A DNA stretch of 64,000 bases. Source: JANPPS01 sp965246925. GTDB lineage: Bacteria; Pseudomonadota; Alphaproteobacteria; Acetobacterales; Acetobacteraceae. The notes below the pieces were generated by a model. The model saw only the letters and a program-made list of their open reading frames with translations. It had not been told where the DNA came from and ran no database searches. The translations under genes were made by a program, and so were the position numbers. Positions 54,175 to 62,856 of the stretch are shown piece by piece. Numbering within the stretch: position 1 is the first letter of the stretch; each line of letters opens with the position of its first letter. Where the stretch lies: NCBI GenBank assembly GCA_965246925.1, contig OZ251994.1:3720001-3784000 (forward strand), written 5' to 3'.

Positions 54175-55434
54175 TCATCCCAGTCCCCGGCAGAACACCT
54201 GTATCCGCCCACACGCCTCCGCCAAAGACGAGTCATCCGTCGCGTAGCTGATCCGCACATACGGGCTCATCCCAAATCCCGCCCCATGCACCAGCGCCAC
54301 GTGCTGCTCCTCCAGCAGCGCCAGCGCGAAATCCTCGTCCGTGTGCAGCACGCGCCCGCCCGCGGTGGTCTTGCCGAGGCAGCCGGCGACGTTGGGATAG
54401 ACGTAGAATGCGCCCTCCGGCTTATGACACGACAGACCCGGCGCCTCGTTCAGCATACCCACCACCAGGTCGCGGCGGCGGTGGTAGGCGGCCGCCATGG
54501 CAGGAACGGCATCTTGCGGGCCGTCCAGCGCAGCGGCGGCGGCGGCCTGGCCCACGGTGCTCACCCCGGCAGCGACATGGTTCTGCATGTTGACCATCGC
54601 CTTGATCAGCGGCGCCGGGCCACCGGCAAAGCCGATGCGCCACCCGGTCATGGCGTAGGTCTTGCTCACCCCGCTGATCGTCAGCGTGCGCCCGCGCAAC
54701 CGCGGCTCTAGCGCGGCGATGGTGGTATGCTCGAAACCATCGAACACCAGATGCTCATACATATCGTCCGACATGATCCAGACATGCGGATGCCTCAGCA
54801 ATACTTCTGCCAGCGCTTGTAGTTCTACGCCGGAATAGGCGGCGCCAGTGGGATTATTGGGACTGTTCAGGATCACCCACTTGGTGCGCGGCGTGATGGC
54901 CGCATCGAGGTCCTCGGGCCGGAGCCGGAACCCGTTATTCTGCGGACAGTTCACGACCACGGGCTCCCCGCCGACCAGCCGAGTCATGAGCGGGTAGGCA
55001 CCCCAGTATGGCGCAGGAATGATGACTTCGTCCCCGTCATCGAGCGTCGCCAGCAGCGCGTTGTAGATCGTCTGCTTGCCGCCATTGCTGACGGCGATCT
55101 CCTCCAGCGCGAAGTCCAGGCCGCTATCCCGGCGGAACTTGCGCTGGATGGCCTGTTTCAGCGCGGGCTGCCCGTCATTGGGCGGATACTTGGTGTCGCC
55201 GTTCAACGCAGCCCGGTGCGCGGCCTCGATCGCATGCGGCGGCGACGCGAAATCAGGCTCGCCGATCGTCAGCGATATGACCTTGATCCCCTGGGCGCGC
55301 ATGGCCCGGGCGCGGTTGGTCATCACCATGGTGGGGGCAAGCGGGGCCCGCTTCAGGCGCTGTGCTAGCCTGGGCGTGTCATCTCCCTCACCCCGGCCCT
55401 CTCCCGAAACGAGGGGGGGAAGGCTGTCCATCAT
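54175..55434 (-). CDS. Class I PLP aminotransferase, first of a tandem pair
   Basis: 419 residues if started at the ATG at 55432-55434, which overlaps the stop of the upstream paralogue (ATGA). It has SNGGKQTIYNALLATLDDGDEVIIPAPYWGAYP, SPNNPTGAAYSG and the PLP-lysine in ISGVSKTYAMTGWRIGF. The aspartate/aromatic aminotransferase family is clear, the substrate is not. The first 20 residues after MMDSLPP are encoded by REP-like copy 8. An alternative ATG exists at MVMTNRARAM. The two neighbouring genes are about 50 per cent alike by eye. Confidence 0.9.
   Translation of the reverse strand: MMDSLPPLVSGEGRGEGDDTPRLAQRLKRAPLAPTMVMTNRARAMRAQGIKVISLTIGEPDFASPPHAIEAAHRAALNGDTKYPPNDGQPALKQAIQRKFRRDSGLDFALEEIAVSNGGKQTIYNALLATLDDGDEVIIPAPYWGAYPLMTRLVGGEPVVVNCPQNNGFRLRPEDLDAAITPRTKWVILNSPNNPTGAAYSGVELQALAEVLLRHPHVWIMSDDMYEHLVFDGFEHTTIAALEPRLRGRTLTISGVSKTYAMTGWRIGFAGGPAPLIKAMVNMQNHVAAGVSTVGQAAAAAALDGPQDAVPAMAAAYHRRRDLVVGMLNEAPGLSCHKPEGAFYVYPNVAGCLGKTTAGGRVLHTDEDFALALLEEQHVALVHGAGFGMSPYVRISYATDDSSLAEACGRIQVFCRGLG
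55384..55420. repeat. REP-like palindrome, copy 8, inside a reading frame
   Basis: CCCTCACCCCGGCCCTCTCC then CGAAACGAGGGGGGG, on the coding side of the first aminotransferase's probable start. It would be translated as SGEGRGEGDD-type residues. Confidence 0.75.
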
Positions 55435-56633
55435 TTGAGGCCAGTGCAGAAACGCTGGATGCGTTCGCAGGCCGTGCGCAGGCTCTCCGTGTCGGTGGCG
55501 TAGCTGATGCGGAAATGGCCGGGATACATGAACGCGGCGCCGTGCACCGCGGCCACGCCCTCCTCGTCCAGCAGCGCCGTCACGAAATCCTCGTCGGTGC
55601 CGATCTTGGTCCCGGCGCGGGAGGTCTTGCCGATGCAGCCATGCACGCTCGGGAACACGTAAAACGCGCCCTCCGGCGTATGGCAATGGATGCCCGGCGC
55701 CTGGTTCAGCATCGACACTACCAAATCGCGCCGGGCCTGATAGACCTCCACCATCTCACCGATGAACTCCTGCGGCCCGTTCAGCGCCTCGACCGCGGCC
55801 GCCTGCGACACGCTGCTGGTGTTGGACGTGCTCTGCGACTGCAGCTTGTCCATCGCCTTCGTCAGCGCACGGGGGGCACCCGCAAAGCCGATCCGCCAGC
55901 CGGTCATGGCGTAGGCCTTGCTGCACCCGTTCATGGTCACCGTGCGATCCCGCAACCGCGGCTCGACCTGCACCAGGGTCGTGAACTCGAAATCGCCATA
56001 GACCAGCTTCTCGTAGATGTCGTCGGTAAACACCCACACTTGCGGATGCCGCAGCAACACATCGGCCAGCTCCCGCAACTCGGCGCGGGTATAGGCGGCG
56101 CCGGTCGGGTTGTTCGGACTGTTCAGCATCAGCCATTTAGTCTTGGGCGTAATCGCAGCCTCGAGGTCCTCGGCCCGCATCTTGAAGCCGTTATTCTGGC
56201 CGCACGGCACGAACACCGGCGTGCCGTCCGCCAGGGTCACGATATCCGGATAGCTCACCCAGCACGGCGTCGGGATGATCGCCTCGTCGCCCGCGTCCAT
56301 CGTCGCCACCATGGCGTTGAAGATCACCTGCTTGCCGCCGGTGGAGACGATGATCTCGTCCGCCGCGTAATCCAGGCCGTGATCCCGCTTGAACTTGGCC
56401 GCCACCGCGTCCCGTAGCGCCCTGGTGCCCGCTACATCGGTGTATTTCGTATCGCCCTGCTCGATCGCGCGGATCGCCGCCTGCTTCACGTTGTCCGGCG
56501 TATCGAAATCAGGCTCCCCGGCGCTCAGGCTGATCACATCCCGCCCGGCCGCCTTCATCGCGCGCGCCTTGCTGGAAATGGCGATGGTCTGGCTCGGGCT
56601 GATCCGGTCCAGGCGCGCAGCGGTCAGGGTCAT
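55431..56633 (-). CDS. Class I PLP aminotransferase (aspartate aminotransferase family)
   Basis: 400 residues starting MTLTAARLDRISPSQTIAISSKARAMKAAGRDVISLSAGEPDF. It has STGGKQVIFNAMVATMDAGDEAIIPTPCWVSYPD, SPNNPTGAAYTR and the PLP-lysine in MNGCSKAYAMTGWRIGF. This matches the alphaproteobacterial AspC type (aspartate/prephenate aminotransferase class). Its stop overlaps the start of the downstream paralogue. Confidence 0.93.
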   Translation of the reverse strand: MTLTAARLDRISPSQTIAISSKARAMKAAGRDVISLSAGEPDFDTPDNVKQAAIRAIEQGDTKYTDVAGTRALRDAVAAKFKRDHGLDYAADEIIVSTGGKQVIFNAMVATMDAGDEAIIPTPCWVSYPDIVTLADGTPVFVPCGQNNGFKMRAEDLEAAITPKTKWLMLNSPNNPTGAAYTRAELRELADVLLRHPQVWVFTDDIYEKLVYGDFEFTTLVQVEPRLRDRTVTMNGCSKAYAMTGWRIGFAGAPRALTKAMDKLQSQSTSNTSSVSQAAAVEALNGPQEFIGEMVEVYQARRDLVVSMLNQAPGIHCHTPEGAFYVFPSVHGCIGKTSRAGTKIGTDEDFVTALLDEEGVAAVHGAAFMYPGHFRISYATDTESLRTACERIQRFCTGLK

Positions 56634-56696
56634 GGTTCAACAGTCCAAAGGGCAATGGCCGCAACTCTATGCCCGCCCCCTCACGCACACAACCGC

Positions 56697-57053
56697 TTAC
56701 GCCGGATATTTGTGCCACTCCGGCTCGGATACCGGGTCCTCACCATGCACGTTGTCGCCCCGCTCACCGCGAAGTATCGACAGCTCGGCAATCACCCAGG
56801 CCCAGCCCAGACCCGGCACCAGGCCTAGCAGCATCCACCAGGCAGACCGGCCGCGATCATGCATCCGCCGGGCAAACAGCGCCAGCGTGGGGTAGATCAG
56901 CAGGACGGCGAAGGTGAACTCGATCTCCGGCACATGCGTGGTCCAGCTGGTGAACAGCGCCGATACCAGCAGCAGGCCATACAGCGGCAGCATCAACCAC
57001 AGCTCTAACCGGCTCGAACGGCCTTCAAAAGACAGAATGGGTGAGAAACGCAT
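56697..57053 (-). CDS. DUF805 membrane protein
   Basis: 118 residues from the ATG at 57051-57053 (MRFSPILSFEGRSSRLELWLMLPLYGLLL). Three to four helices, with FEGRSSRLELW and LALFARRMHDRGRSAWWMLLGLVPGLGWAWV typical of DUF805. Function unknown. Not closely spaced with either neighbour. Confidence 0.88.
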   Translation of the reverse strand: MRFSPILSFEGRSSRLELWLMLPLYGLLLVSALFTSWTTHVPEIEFTFAVLLIYPTLALFARRMHDRGRSAWWMLLGLVPGLGWAWVIAELSILRGERGDNVHGEDPVSEPEWHKYPA

Positions 57054-57111
57054 AGCCGGCCCTTTTGCACCTGACAAACTCTAACAGACTTTGACGCAGG
57101 ATGTAGAGCGT

Positions 57112-57912
57112 TTAGTTGCGTTGAACATACCTTTGTTGCAGCAGCCACGCCCCCCCCAGCGCGGCCGCAACAAGCGCCAAGATCACCGTGGCCAGCGCGT
57201 TCAGTTCCGGTGTAATGCCAAGGCGTAACGCGGAAAACACCACCATCGGCAACGTGCTGGAGCCGGGGCCGGAAACGAAGGTGGCCACCACCAAATCGTC
57301 GAGCGACAAGGTAAACGCCAGCAGCCACCCCGCTACCAGGGCGGGCACCAGCAACGGCAGCGTCACCGAAAAGAACGCATGCAGCGGCGTCGCACCTAGA
57401 TCCATCGCCGCCTGCTCCAACTCGCTCCCAGAGTCGGACAGCCGCGCCTCCACGACAACAGCGACATAGGCCAGACTCACTGAAACATGGGCCAGCGTGA
57501 TCGTCAGCGCCCCCCGGCCAGCAGGCCAGCCCAGCACCTGCTCCATCTGCACGAACAGCAGCAACAACGAAAGGCCGACCAGCACGTCCGGTAGCACGAG
57601 CCGCGCAGACAACAACGCCGCGAAAGCCCCTCGCCCCCGGAACCGCCCGAACCGCGCTAGGCCCAGCCCCGCGAGCATACCCAGCACCGTGGCCCCCGTG
57701 GCCGACAGCGCCGCAATGCGCAGCGACAACGACGCCGCGCCGATCAGCTTCTCATCCGCCCACAGCGCCGCATACCAGCGCCACGAAAACCCGCTCAGCA
57801 CCGTCGTCAGCCGGGACGGGTTGAAGCTGGTCAGCACCAGCAACAGCACCGGCCCATACAGGAACGCATAGCCCAGCCCCAGCATCCCCGGCAGGAACCA
57901 GCCCCGCTTCAT
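57112..57912 (-). CDS. potI: Polyamine ABC transporter permease
   Basis: 266 residues from the ATG at 57910-57912 (MKRGWFLPGMLGLGYAFLYGPVLLLVLTSFN). Six helices and the EAA loop ELEQAAMDLGATPLHAFFSVTLPLLVPAL. It is the second permease of a PotFGHI-type putrescine importer and the last gene of the operon. ATP-binding and substrate-binding partners are encoded upstream. Confidence 0.92.
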   Translation of the reverse strand: MKRGWFLPGMLGLGYAFLYGPVLLLVLTSFNPSRLTTVLSGFSWRWYAALWADEKLIGAASLSLRIAALSATGATVLGMLAGLGLARFGRFRGRGAFAALLSARLVLPDVLVGLSLLLLFVQMEQVLGWPAGRGALTITLAHVSVSLAYVAVVVEARLSDSGSELEQAAMDLGATPLHAFFSVTLPLLVPALVAGWLLAFTLSLDDLVVATFVSGPGSSTLPMVVFSALRLGITPELNALATVILALVAAALGGAWLLQQRYVQRN

Positions 57913-57922
57913 GGCGGCCGCC

Positions 57923-58747
57923 TCATTCCTGCCGCGCCCGCAGCAGCACCATGGGCACCAGTAACGCCAGCAGCAGCGCGTTGGCGACGGCCGCCGCCAT
58001 CGGCCAGTCCCGGCTGGCAAAAAACTCGTTCCATAGCGCCCGCCCGATGGTCTGCGCGCCCGGCCCCCCCAGCAGCTCGGGGATCACGTACTCCCCCATC
58101 GCCGGTATGAACACCAGCGCCAGCCCGGCCGCGATCCCCGGCAGTGACAGCGGCAACGTCACGGTGCGGAACACCACGAAAGGCGCCCCGCCCAAATCCG
58201 CCGCCGCATCCTCGAGCGCCGGGTCCCGCTTGCTGAGCCGGGCATAGAGCGGCAGGATCATAAACGGCAAATACGCATAGGTCACGCCGATATACATCGC
58301 CGCATCCGTATAAAGCAGGTGCTGCGCCGGCAGCCCCAGCGCCAACAGCCCGGCATTGATCCAACCCTCATCCCGCAGCAAGCCGATCCAGGCGGTGATG
58401 CGCAGCAGGAACCCGGTCCAGAACGGCAGCATGACAAACAGCAGCAACAAGGACCGCCACCGCTCCGGCGCCCGCGCGATCGCCAGCGCCATAGGGTAGC
58501 CCAGCAACAAACAGAACAATGACGCCACCGAAGCGACCGCCAACGATTTCAGCGCCGCGCTGGCATAGAACAAATCCTCCGTCATGGCGGCGTAGTTGCC
58601 GGTGTCCGGATCCGTCAGCAGCGGCGTGTACGGGGGCACGCCGGGCTGGGACGTGCTGAACGACAGCGCCGCCACGATCAGCACCGGGGCCGCGACGAAC
58701 AGCAGCAGCCAGGCCCACACCGGGGCCAGCACCCAGAACCGGTTCAT
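57923..58747 (-). CDS. potH: Polyamine ABC transporter permease
   Basis: 274 residues from the ATG at 58745-58747 (MNRFWVLAPVWAWLLLFVAAPVLIVAALSF). Six helices, EAA loop DPALEDAAADLGGAPFVVFRTVTLPLSLPG. The start overlaps the potG stop by 4 nt (ATGA). Heterodimer partner of PotI. Confidence 0.92.
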   Translation of the reverse strand: MNRFWVLAPVWAWLLLFVAAPVLIVAALSFSTSQPGVPPYTPLLTDPDTGNYAAMTEDLFYASAALKSLAVASVASLFCLLLGYPMALAIARAPERWRSLLLLFVMLPFWTGFLLRITAWIGLLRDEGWINAGLLALGLPAQHLLYTDAAMYIGVTYAYLPFMILPLYARLSKRDPALEDAAADLGGAPFVVFRTVTLPLSLPGIAAGLALVFIPAMGEYVIPELLGGPGAQTIGRALWNEFFASRDWPMAAAVANALLLALLVPMVLLRARQE

Positions 58748-59778
58748 CGCAGGAGAATCACGCACGCATCCGCCGGCCAGGATACCGTGACCGCACTCCC
58801 CGGACCCGGCGGCGCACCCAGCCCGGCGGTCAACGGCGTCGCGACCAGCAGCGCCACCGGGCCCACCCGTACCGTGTGCTCGATGGCGTTGCCACGATAC
58901 GCACTGCGCTCGATCACACCCGGGACGGCGTTGGGGCCTGGGCCGAAAGACAGACGCTCCGGCCGCAACGCCACGTGCACCGGGCCGTCCGGCGCGGCGG
59001 CCGACTGGATCGGGCCGATGCCGTCCAGCGTGATCCGGCCCTGATCCGCGCGTCCGGGCAGGATGTTGGCCGCGCCCATGAACTCGGCGACATAGCGGCT
59101 GGCGGGCCGCTCGTAGATGTCGGCCGGCGTCGCGACCTGCTCCAGCCGGCCATTGTGCAGCAGGCCGATCCGCGTCGCCATCGCCAGCGCCTCGTCCTGA
59201 TCGTGCGTCACCAGCACGAACGTCGCCCCCGTCTCGGCCTGCACCCGCAGCAGCTCCTGCCTTGTCTGTTCCCGCAGGTTGCGGTCCAGTGCCGAGAGCG
59301 GCTCGTCCAGCAACAGCAGCCGCGGCCGGGGCGCCAGCGCACGCGCCAGCGCCACCCGCTGCCGCTGCCCGCCTGACAGCGCCTCCGGCTTCCGCCCGGC
59401 AAAGTCCCGCAGGCGCACCAAATCCAGCAGCTCGGCGACCCGGCCGGCGATCTCCGCCTTCGGCATCCCCTGCCGGCGCAGGCCATAGCCCACGTTATCG
59501 GCGACGCTCATATGCGGAAACAGGGCATAGGATTGGAACGTGGTGTTCACTGGACGCCGGTGCGGCGGCAGCCGCGTGATGTCCTGCCCCCCCAACATGA
59601 TCCGCCCCGCACTGGCCGGCACGAACCCGCCCAATGTCCGCAACAGCGTCGTCTTGCCCGACCCTGACCCGCCCAGCAGCACGAACAGCTCGCCCTTGGC
59701 GATGCTAAGGTCCAGCGCATCGAGCGCCACGGCAGCCCCGTACCGCACGCTCAGCCCCTCGACGACAAGCTCCGCCAA
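58744..59778 (-). CDS. potG: Polyamine ABC transporter ATPase
   Basis: 344 residues with Walker A GGSGSGKTTLLRTLGG, Q-loop FQSYALFPHMSV, signature LSGGQRQRVALARALAPRP, Walker B LLLLDEPLSALDRNLREQ and a TOBE tail with the HVALRPERL motif. It drives the PotH/PotI channel. 170 nt with two REP-like elements lie between it and potF upstream. Confidence 0.95.
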   Translation of the reverse strand: MAELVVEGLSVRYGAAVALDALDLSIAKGELFVLLGGSGSGKTTLLRTLGGFVPASAGRIMLGGQDITRLPPHRRPVNTTFQSYALFPHMSVADNVGYGLRRQGMPKAEIAGRVAELLDLVRLRDFAGRKPEALSGGQRQRVALARALAPRPRLLLLDEPLSALDRNLREQTRQELLRVQAETGATFVLVTHDQDEALAMATRIGLLHNGRLEQVATPADIYERPASRYVAEFMGAANILPGRADQGRITLDGIGPIQSAAAPDGPVHVALRPERLSFGPGPNAVPGVIERSAYRGNAIEHTVRVGPVALLVATPLTAGLGAPPGPGSAVTVSWPADACVILLR

Positions 59779-59798
59779 CGGAGTCTAACGCACTGCCG

Positions 59799-59833
59799 CC
59801 CCCTCTCCCGCCGGGAGAGGGCTGGGGTGAGGG
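59799..59833. repeat. REP-like palindrome, copy 9
   Basis: CCCTCTCCCGC / GGGAGAGGG hairpin followed by CTGGGGTGAGGG, between potF and potG, close to the consensus. Confidence 0.85.
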
Positions 59834-59901
59834 AAACCACCGGCACAGCCTTCGGTCCGGAGATGGGGCTTCATGCCGCGCCGAACATCGTGCTTGCCGT
59901 T

Positions 59902-59938
59902 TCCCTCACCCCAACCCCCTCCCGCCAGCGGAAGAGGG
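59902..59938. repeat. REP-like palindrome, copy 10, inverted
   Basis: CCCTCACCCCAACCCCCTCC then CGCCAGCGGAAGAGGG. With copy 9 it forms an inverted pair in the potF-potG gap, a likely point of differential mRNA stability. Confidence 0.8.
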
Positions 59939-59948
59939 CACAATTTAT

Positions 59949-61028
59949 TCACCGTCCCGCCTTCACCCGCGCCCACATCCGCGTCCGCGCCTTGTCAGCG
60001 GCTTGGGTCGTGGCGCGGGCGGTGAAGAACCGGGGGTCGGTGGTATCCAGAAACACGTTCAAATCCGAGCGGATCGCCGGATCGACGGACGTCAGGCTGG
60101 CCGGCAAAGCGTTCGGGTAGTGCACCTGGTTGGTGATGGCGGCCATCACGTCCGGCTGCAGCAGGAAGTTGATCAGCGCCAGCGCCTCCGCCGGGTGCGG
60201 CGCGTCGGTTGGGATGGCCAGCATGTCGAACGTGAGCTGCGCGAACTGCTTCGGCGCCGTATAGCGCACCTCCTGCTGCCCGGCCTCCTTCGCGCGCACC
60301 GCGGCCTGGATCACGTCACCGGAATAGGTCATGGCCAGGCACGTCTGCCCGCCCGCCAGCGCCTCCACCGCGCCCCCGGAGGCGAACGTGCGGATGTACG
60401 GCCGCACCGCCAGCAGCGTCTTCTCGACCTCCGCCAAATCCTTGGCGTCGGTGCTTTCCGGATTGTGGCCCAAATACTTCAGCACGCTCGGGATCGTATC
60501 GATCGCACTATCCATCAACGAGATGCCGCACGGCGCAAGCCTCTTGGCGTGCACGGGCGACAGCAGCAGTTCCCAGCTATCCAGCGGCGCGCCGGGATCC
60601 AGCGCCTCGATCCGCGCCGGGATCAGGCCCAATCCCACGCTGCCCCAAAGGTAGATCGCCCCATACCTGTTGCCGGGATCCGACGTCGCCACCCGGGCCA
60701 TGAGCGCCGGGTCCAGGCTGGACCAATGCGGCACACCCGCCCGGTCGATCGGCTGCAAGGCGCGGGCGGCGATCAGGCGGGAGAACGTCGGCTCGTTGGT
60801 CGGCACCACGACGTCGTAGCCGGAGTGCCCGGCCAGCAGCTTGCCCTCCAGCGTCTCCAGGCTGTCATACACGTCATACTGGACCTTGATGCCCGTCTCG
60901 GACGTGAAGCGCTCCAGCACCTTGGGGTCGATATAGTCGGTCCAATTGTAGAAATTGACCACGCGCTCCTGCGCCTGCGCCGCCACCGCCATCAACGCTA
61001 ACAATGCCGCTTGTACTATTAGCCTCAT
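59949..61028 (-). CDS. potF: Putrescine-type periplasmic binding protein
   Basis: 359 residues with a signal peptide (LIVQAALLALMAVAAQA-QE). It runs closely parallel to E. coli PotF: VNFYNWTDYIDPKVLERF, TGIKVQYDVYDSLETLEGKLLAGHSGYDVVVP, LAPCGISLMDSAIDTIPSVLKYLG, and the end TRMWARVKAGR. It captures putrescine or a close polyamine for potGHI. First gene of the operon, read toward the left. Confidence 0.94.
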   Translation of the reverse strand: MRLIVQAALLALMAVAAQAQERVVNFYNWTDYIDPKVLERFTSETGIKVQYDVYDSLETLEGKLLAGHSGYDVVVPTNEPTFSRLIAARALQPIDRAGVPHWSSLDPALMARVATSDPGNRYGAIYLWGSVGLGLIPARIEALDPGAPLDSWELLLSPVHAKRLAPCGISLMDSAIDTIPSVLKYLGHNPESTDAKDLAEVEKTLLAVRPYIRTFASGGAVEALAGGQTCLAMTYSGDVIQAAVRAKEAGQQEVRYTAPKQFAQLTFDMLAIPTDAPHPAEALALINFLLQPDVMAAITNQVHYPNALPASLTSVDPAIRSDLNVFLDTTDPRFFTARATTQAADKARTRMWARVKAGR

Positions 61029-61082
61029 CGCGTGCCCCCTGCCCGTCCCGTTTAGCGCGGCAAAGGGCGGGCTGGAAGCCTA

Positions 61083-61133
61083 CAGCACTGACCGGCCAGG
61101 CGGAATGGCCTGAACGGTAGGAGTACTCGCCAA
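61083..61133. repeat. Second palindromic repeat family, copy 1
   Basis: AGCACTGACCGGCCAGGCGG then AATGGCCTGAACGGTAGGAG then TACTCGCC. Outer arms CACTGACCG / CGGTAGGAG and inner arms GGCCAGGC / GCCTG-type form nested dyads, and copy 2 at 62501 has the same layout. It lies between potF and the LysR gene. Confidence 0.65.
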
Positions 61134-61180
61134 GCTTGAAAAACGAGAGCCCAAGCCGGCCCCCTTCGGCCGGATAGGGT

Positions 61181-62065
61181 CTAGGCCAGCGAGTCCGCCT
61201 TGAACGTCGCGCTGATGTGCCCGGCCAGCGCGTCCGTCACCGGCTGGCTCGCGTCCTTACCCTGTAGCAGCAGGATGCCGAACGCTGGCAACCGCGGCAG
61301 CCCCTCGTCCGGGCGGATCACCCGCAGCCCCTCCGGCAGCCATGACACGGTGGAGACCGTGACCGCGAGCCCCGCCAGCACCGGCGCGTGCGTGCCGACC
61401 TGGGTCGCGGACTGATACGCCACCCGGTAGCGCCGCCCGGCCCCCTCCAGCGCGCGCTCCGCCGCGACGCGCCAGCTGCAATGCTCCGCCGCCAGCGCCA
61501 CCGGCAGCGGATCCTGCCGATGCGGCGCGTGCTTCGTGGACGTGATCCACGCCAGCGGCCCGTGCCAGAGCGGCACCATCGGCCAGCCCGGCGGCTCATG
61601 CCCCTCCGAGCACAGCGTCAGATCCAGCTCACCCTGCCGCAACCGCTCCACCAGCTGCGAGGATGGCAGGCACATCACCTCGACCTGCACGGACGGATGC
61701 ACCTCGGCGAACCGCATCAGGATCTGCGGCAGGTAGCGCAGCGCATAGTCGTCGGGCGTACCCAGGCGTACGGTGCCCTGGATGGCCGGCTGCTTGAAGC
61801 TGGTCCAGATATCGTCGCTCAGCGCCAGCATGTCCCGCGCCCGGCCCAGCAGGTATTGGCCGTGCGGCGTGACGCTCACCGCTCCGCCCTTGCCGCGCGC
61901 CAGCAACCGTTGCCCCAGCTGCGCCTCCAGCCGCTGCAACTGCATGGACACGGCGGACTGCGTGCGCCCGACACGCTGGGCCGCGCGGGTAAAGCTGCCA
62001 TCCTCGGCAATGCAGACGAAGGCACGCAGCAGGTCGGGATCGAGCGTCGGGTGCATGGGTATCAG
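61181..62065 (-). CDS. LysR-family transcriptional regulator
   Basis: 294 residues from the ATG at 62063-62065 (MLIPMHPTLDPDLLRAFVCIAEDG). The N-terminal winged HTH is textbook (DGSFTRAAQRVGRTQSAVSMQLQRLEAQLGQRLLARG), followed by a substrate-binding domain with the periplasmic-binding-protein fold. The effector is unknown. The divergent DUF1127 gene (62152) is the likeliest target, with 86 nt between them; a role at the pot operon is possible. Confidence 0.9.
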   Translation of the reverse strand: MIPMHPTLDPDLLRAFVCIAEDGSFTRAAQRVGRTQSAVSMQLQRLEAQLGQRLLARGKGGAVSVTPHGQYLLGRARDMLALSDDIWTSFKQPAIQGTVRLGTPDDYALRYLPQILMRFAEVHPSVQVEVMCLPSSQLVERLRQGELDLTLCSEGHEPPGWPMVPLWHGPLAWITSTKHAPHRQDPLPVALAAEHCSWRVAAERALEGAGRRYRVAYQSATQVGTHAPVLAGLAVTVSTVSWLPEGLRVIRPDEGLPRLPAFGILLLQGKDASQPVTDALAGHISATFKADSLA

Positions 62066-62151
62066 CATATCTGATGCGTCACATTCGTGCAATTCGTTTC
62101 CATGATGCGGGGCGGGGGTTCATGGTGCGGCTATCAACCCAGGAGCCCATC

Positions 62152-62373
62152 ATGTCCGCCACCCTGTTCCGCCTGCCCTACGCCCCCCAGACCCGCCCGA
62201 GCCTCGCCGGCCGGACGTGGGCTTGGCTGGTGCTGGTCAAGCGCACGCAGGACAGCCGCCGCGCCCTGGCGCAGATGGACGCCCGCATGCTGGCCGACAT
62301 CGGCGTAAGCCGCGCCACCGCCCAATCCGAAGCCGCCCGCCCAGCCTGGGACTGCTCCGAAGCCGCGTTCTAA
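62152..62373 (+). CDS. DUF1127 (YjiS-like) small protein
   Basis: 73 residues from the ATG at 62152. The C-terminal arginine-rich DUF1127 motif is present: RRALAQMDARMLADIGVSRATAQSEAARPAW. Such proteins can bind RNA and influence phosphate or stress responses in alphaproteobacteria; I cannot assign which here. Divergent from the LysR gene. Confidence 0.85.
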   Translation: MSATLFRLPYAPQTRPSLAGRTWAWLVLVKRTQDSRRALAQMDARMLADIGVSRATAQSEAARPAWDCSEAAF

Positions 62374-62500
62374 TCTGTCCGAACCGCGACGGCAAAAGCG
62401 GGGTAGAACGTCAGCACCCCAAAAGCGCCGAGGAGAAAGCCGTCACTTCACACATAGCCTGGCGGGCCGGAAGCGGACTGGTCGGTGTGGAGGGACATAG

Positions 62501-62550
62501 AGCACTTTCCGATTAGGCGGAATCGCCTGGTCGGAAATAGTGCTCGCCAA
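62501..62550. repeat. Second palindromic repeat family, copy 2
   Basis: AGCACTTTCCGATTAGGCGG then AATCGCCTGGTCGGAAATAG then TGCTCGCCAA. The arms GAGCACTTTCCGA / TCGGAAATAGTGCTC give a near-perfect long stem around AGGCGGAATCGCCT. It aligns end to end with the copy at 61083. Confidence 0.75.
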
Positions 62551-62561
62551 AACCAAACAGC

Positions 62562-62601
62562 TAGAGCGCGAACCGATCCACTTCGATCGGATTGCGCTCT
62601 A
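62562..62601. repeat. 40-nt palindrome next to repeat copy 2
   Basis: Arms TAGAGCGC / GCGCTCTA and an inner dyad CCGATC / GATCGG around CACTTC. It begins 11 nt after the preceding repeat and resembles extragenic palindromes common in alphaproteobacteria. Confidence 0.75.
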
Positions 62602-62661
62602 AACTACGAATACCTGACGGTTGCGCTGGAAACGCGGTGGACGATAGCCTATAATTTGGGC

Positions 62662-62856
62662 ATGACGGATGGTTCTGACCACAAACAAACTGGCATCGAA
62701 TGGCGAGATAGTCTTGCTCGAAGTAAGGCTCAGATTGCCTTGGGCGAGAGCGTACCGTTGCTGGCGATCCTTGATCGGCTGAGGACCTCCGCCGAGCGTC
62801 TCGAAGCTGAGCAGGGTGTGACAGCGGACGGTGAGAAGGTAATTGCCAGCCGTTGA
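62662..62856 (+). CDS. Putative antitoxin of a RelE/ParE-type pair
   Basis: 64 residues, MTDGSDHKQTGIEWRDSLAR onward, hydrophilic and helical with no DNA-binding motif that I can assign. The ATG lies between a palindrome upstream and the toxin downstream, and its TGA overlaps the toxin's TTG start by two nt. The assignment rests on this overlap and on the toxin's identity. Confidence 0.6.
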   Translation: MTDGSDHKQTGIEWRDSLARSKAQIALGESVPLLAILDRLRTSAERLEAEQGVTADGEKVIASR

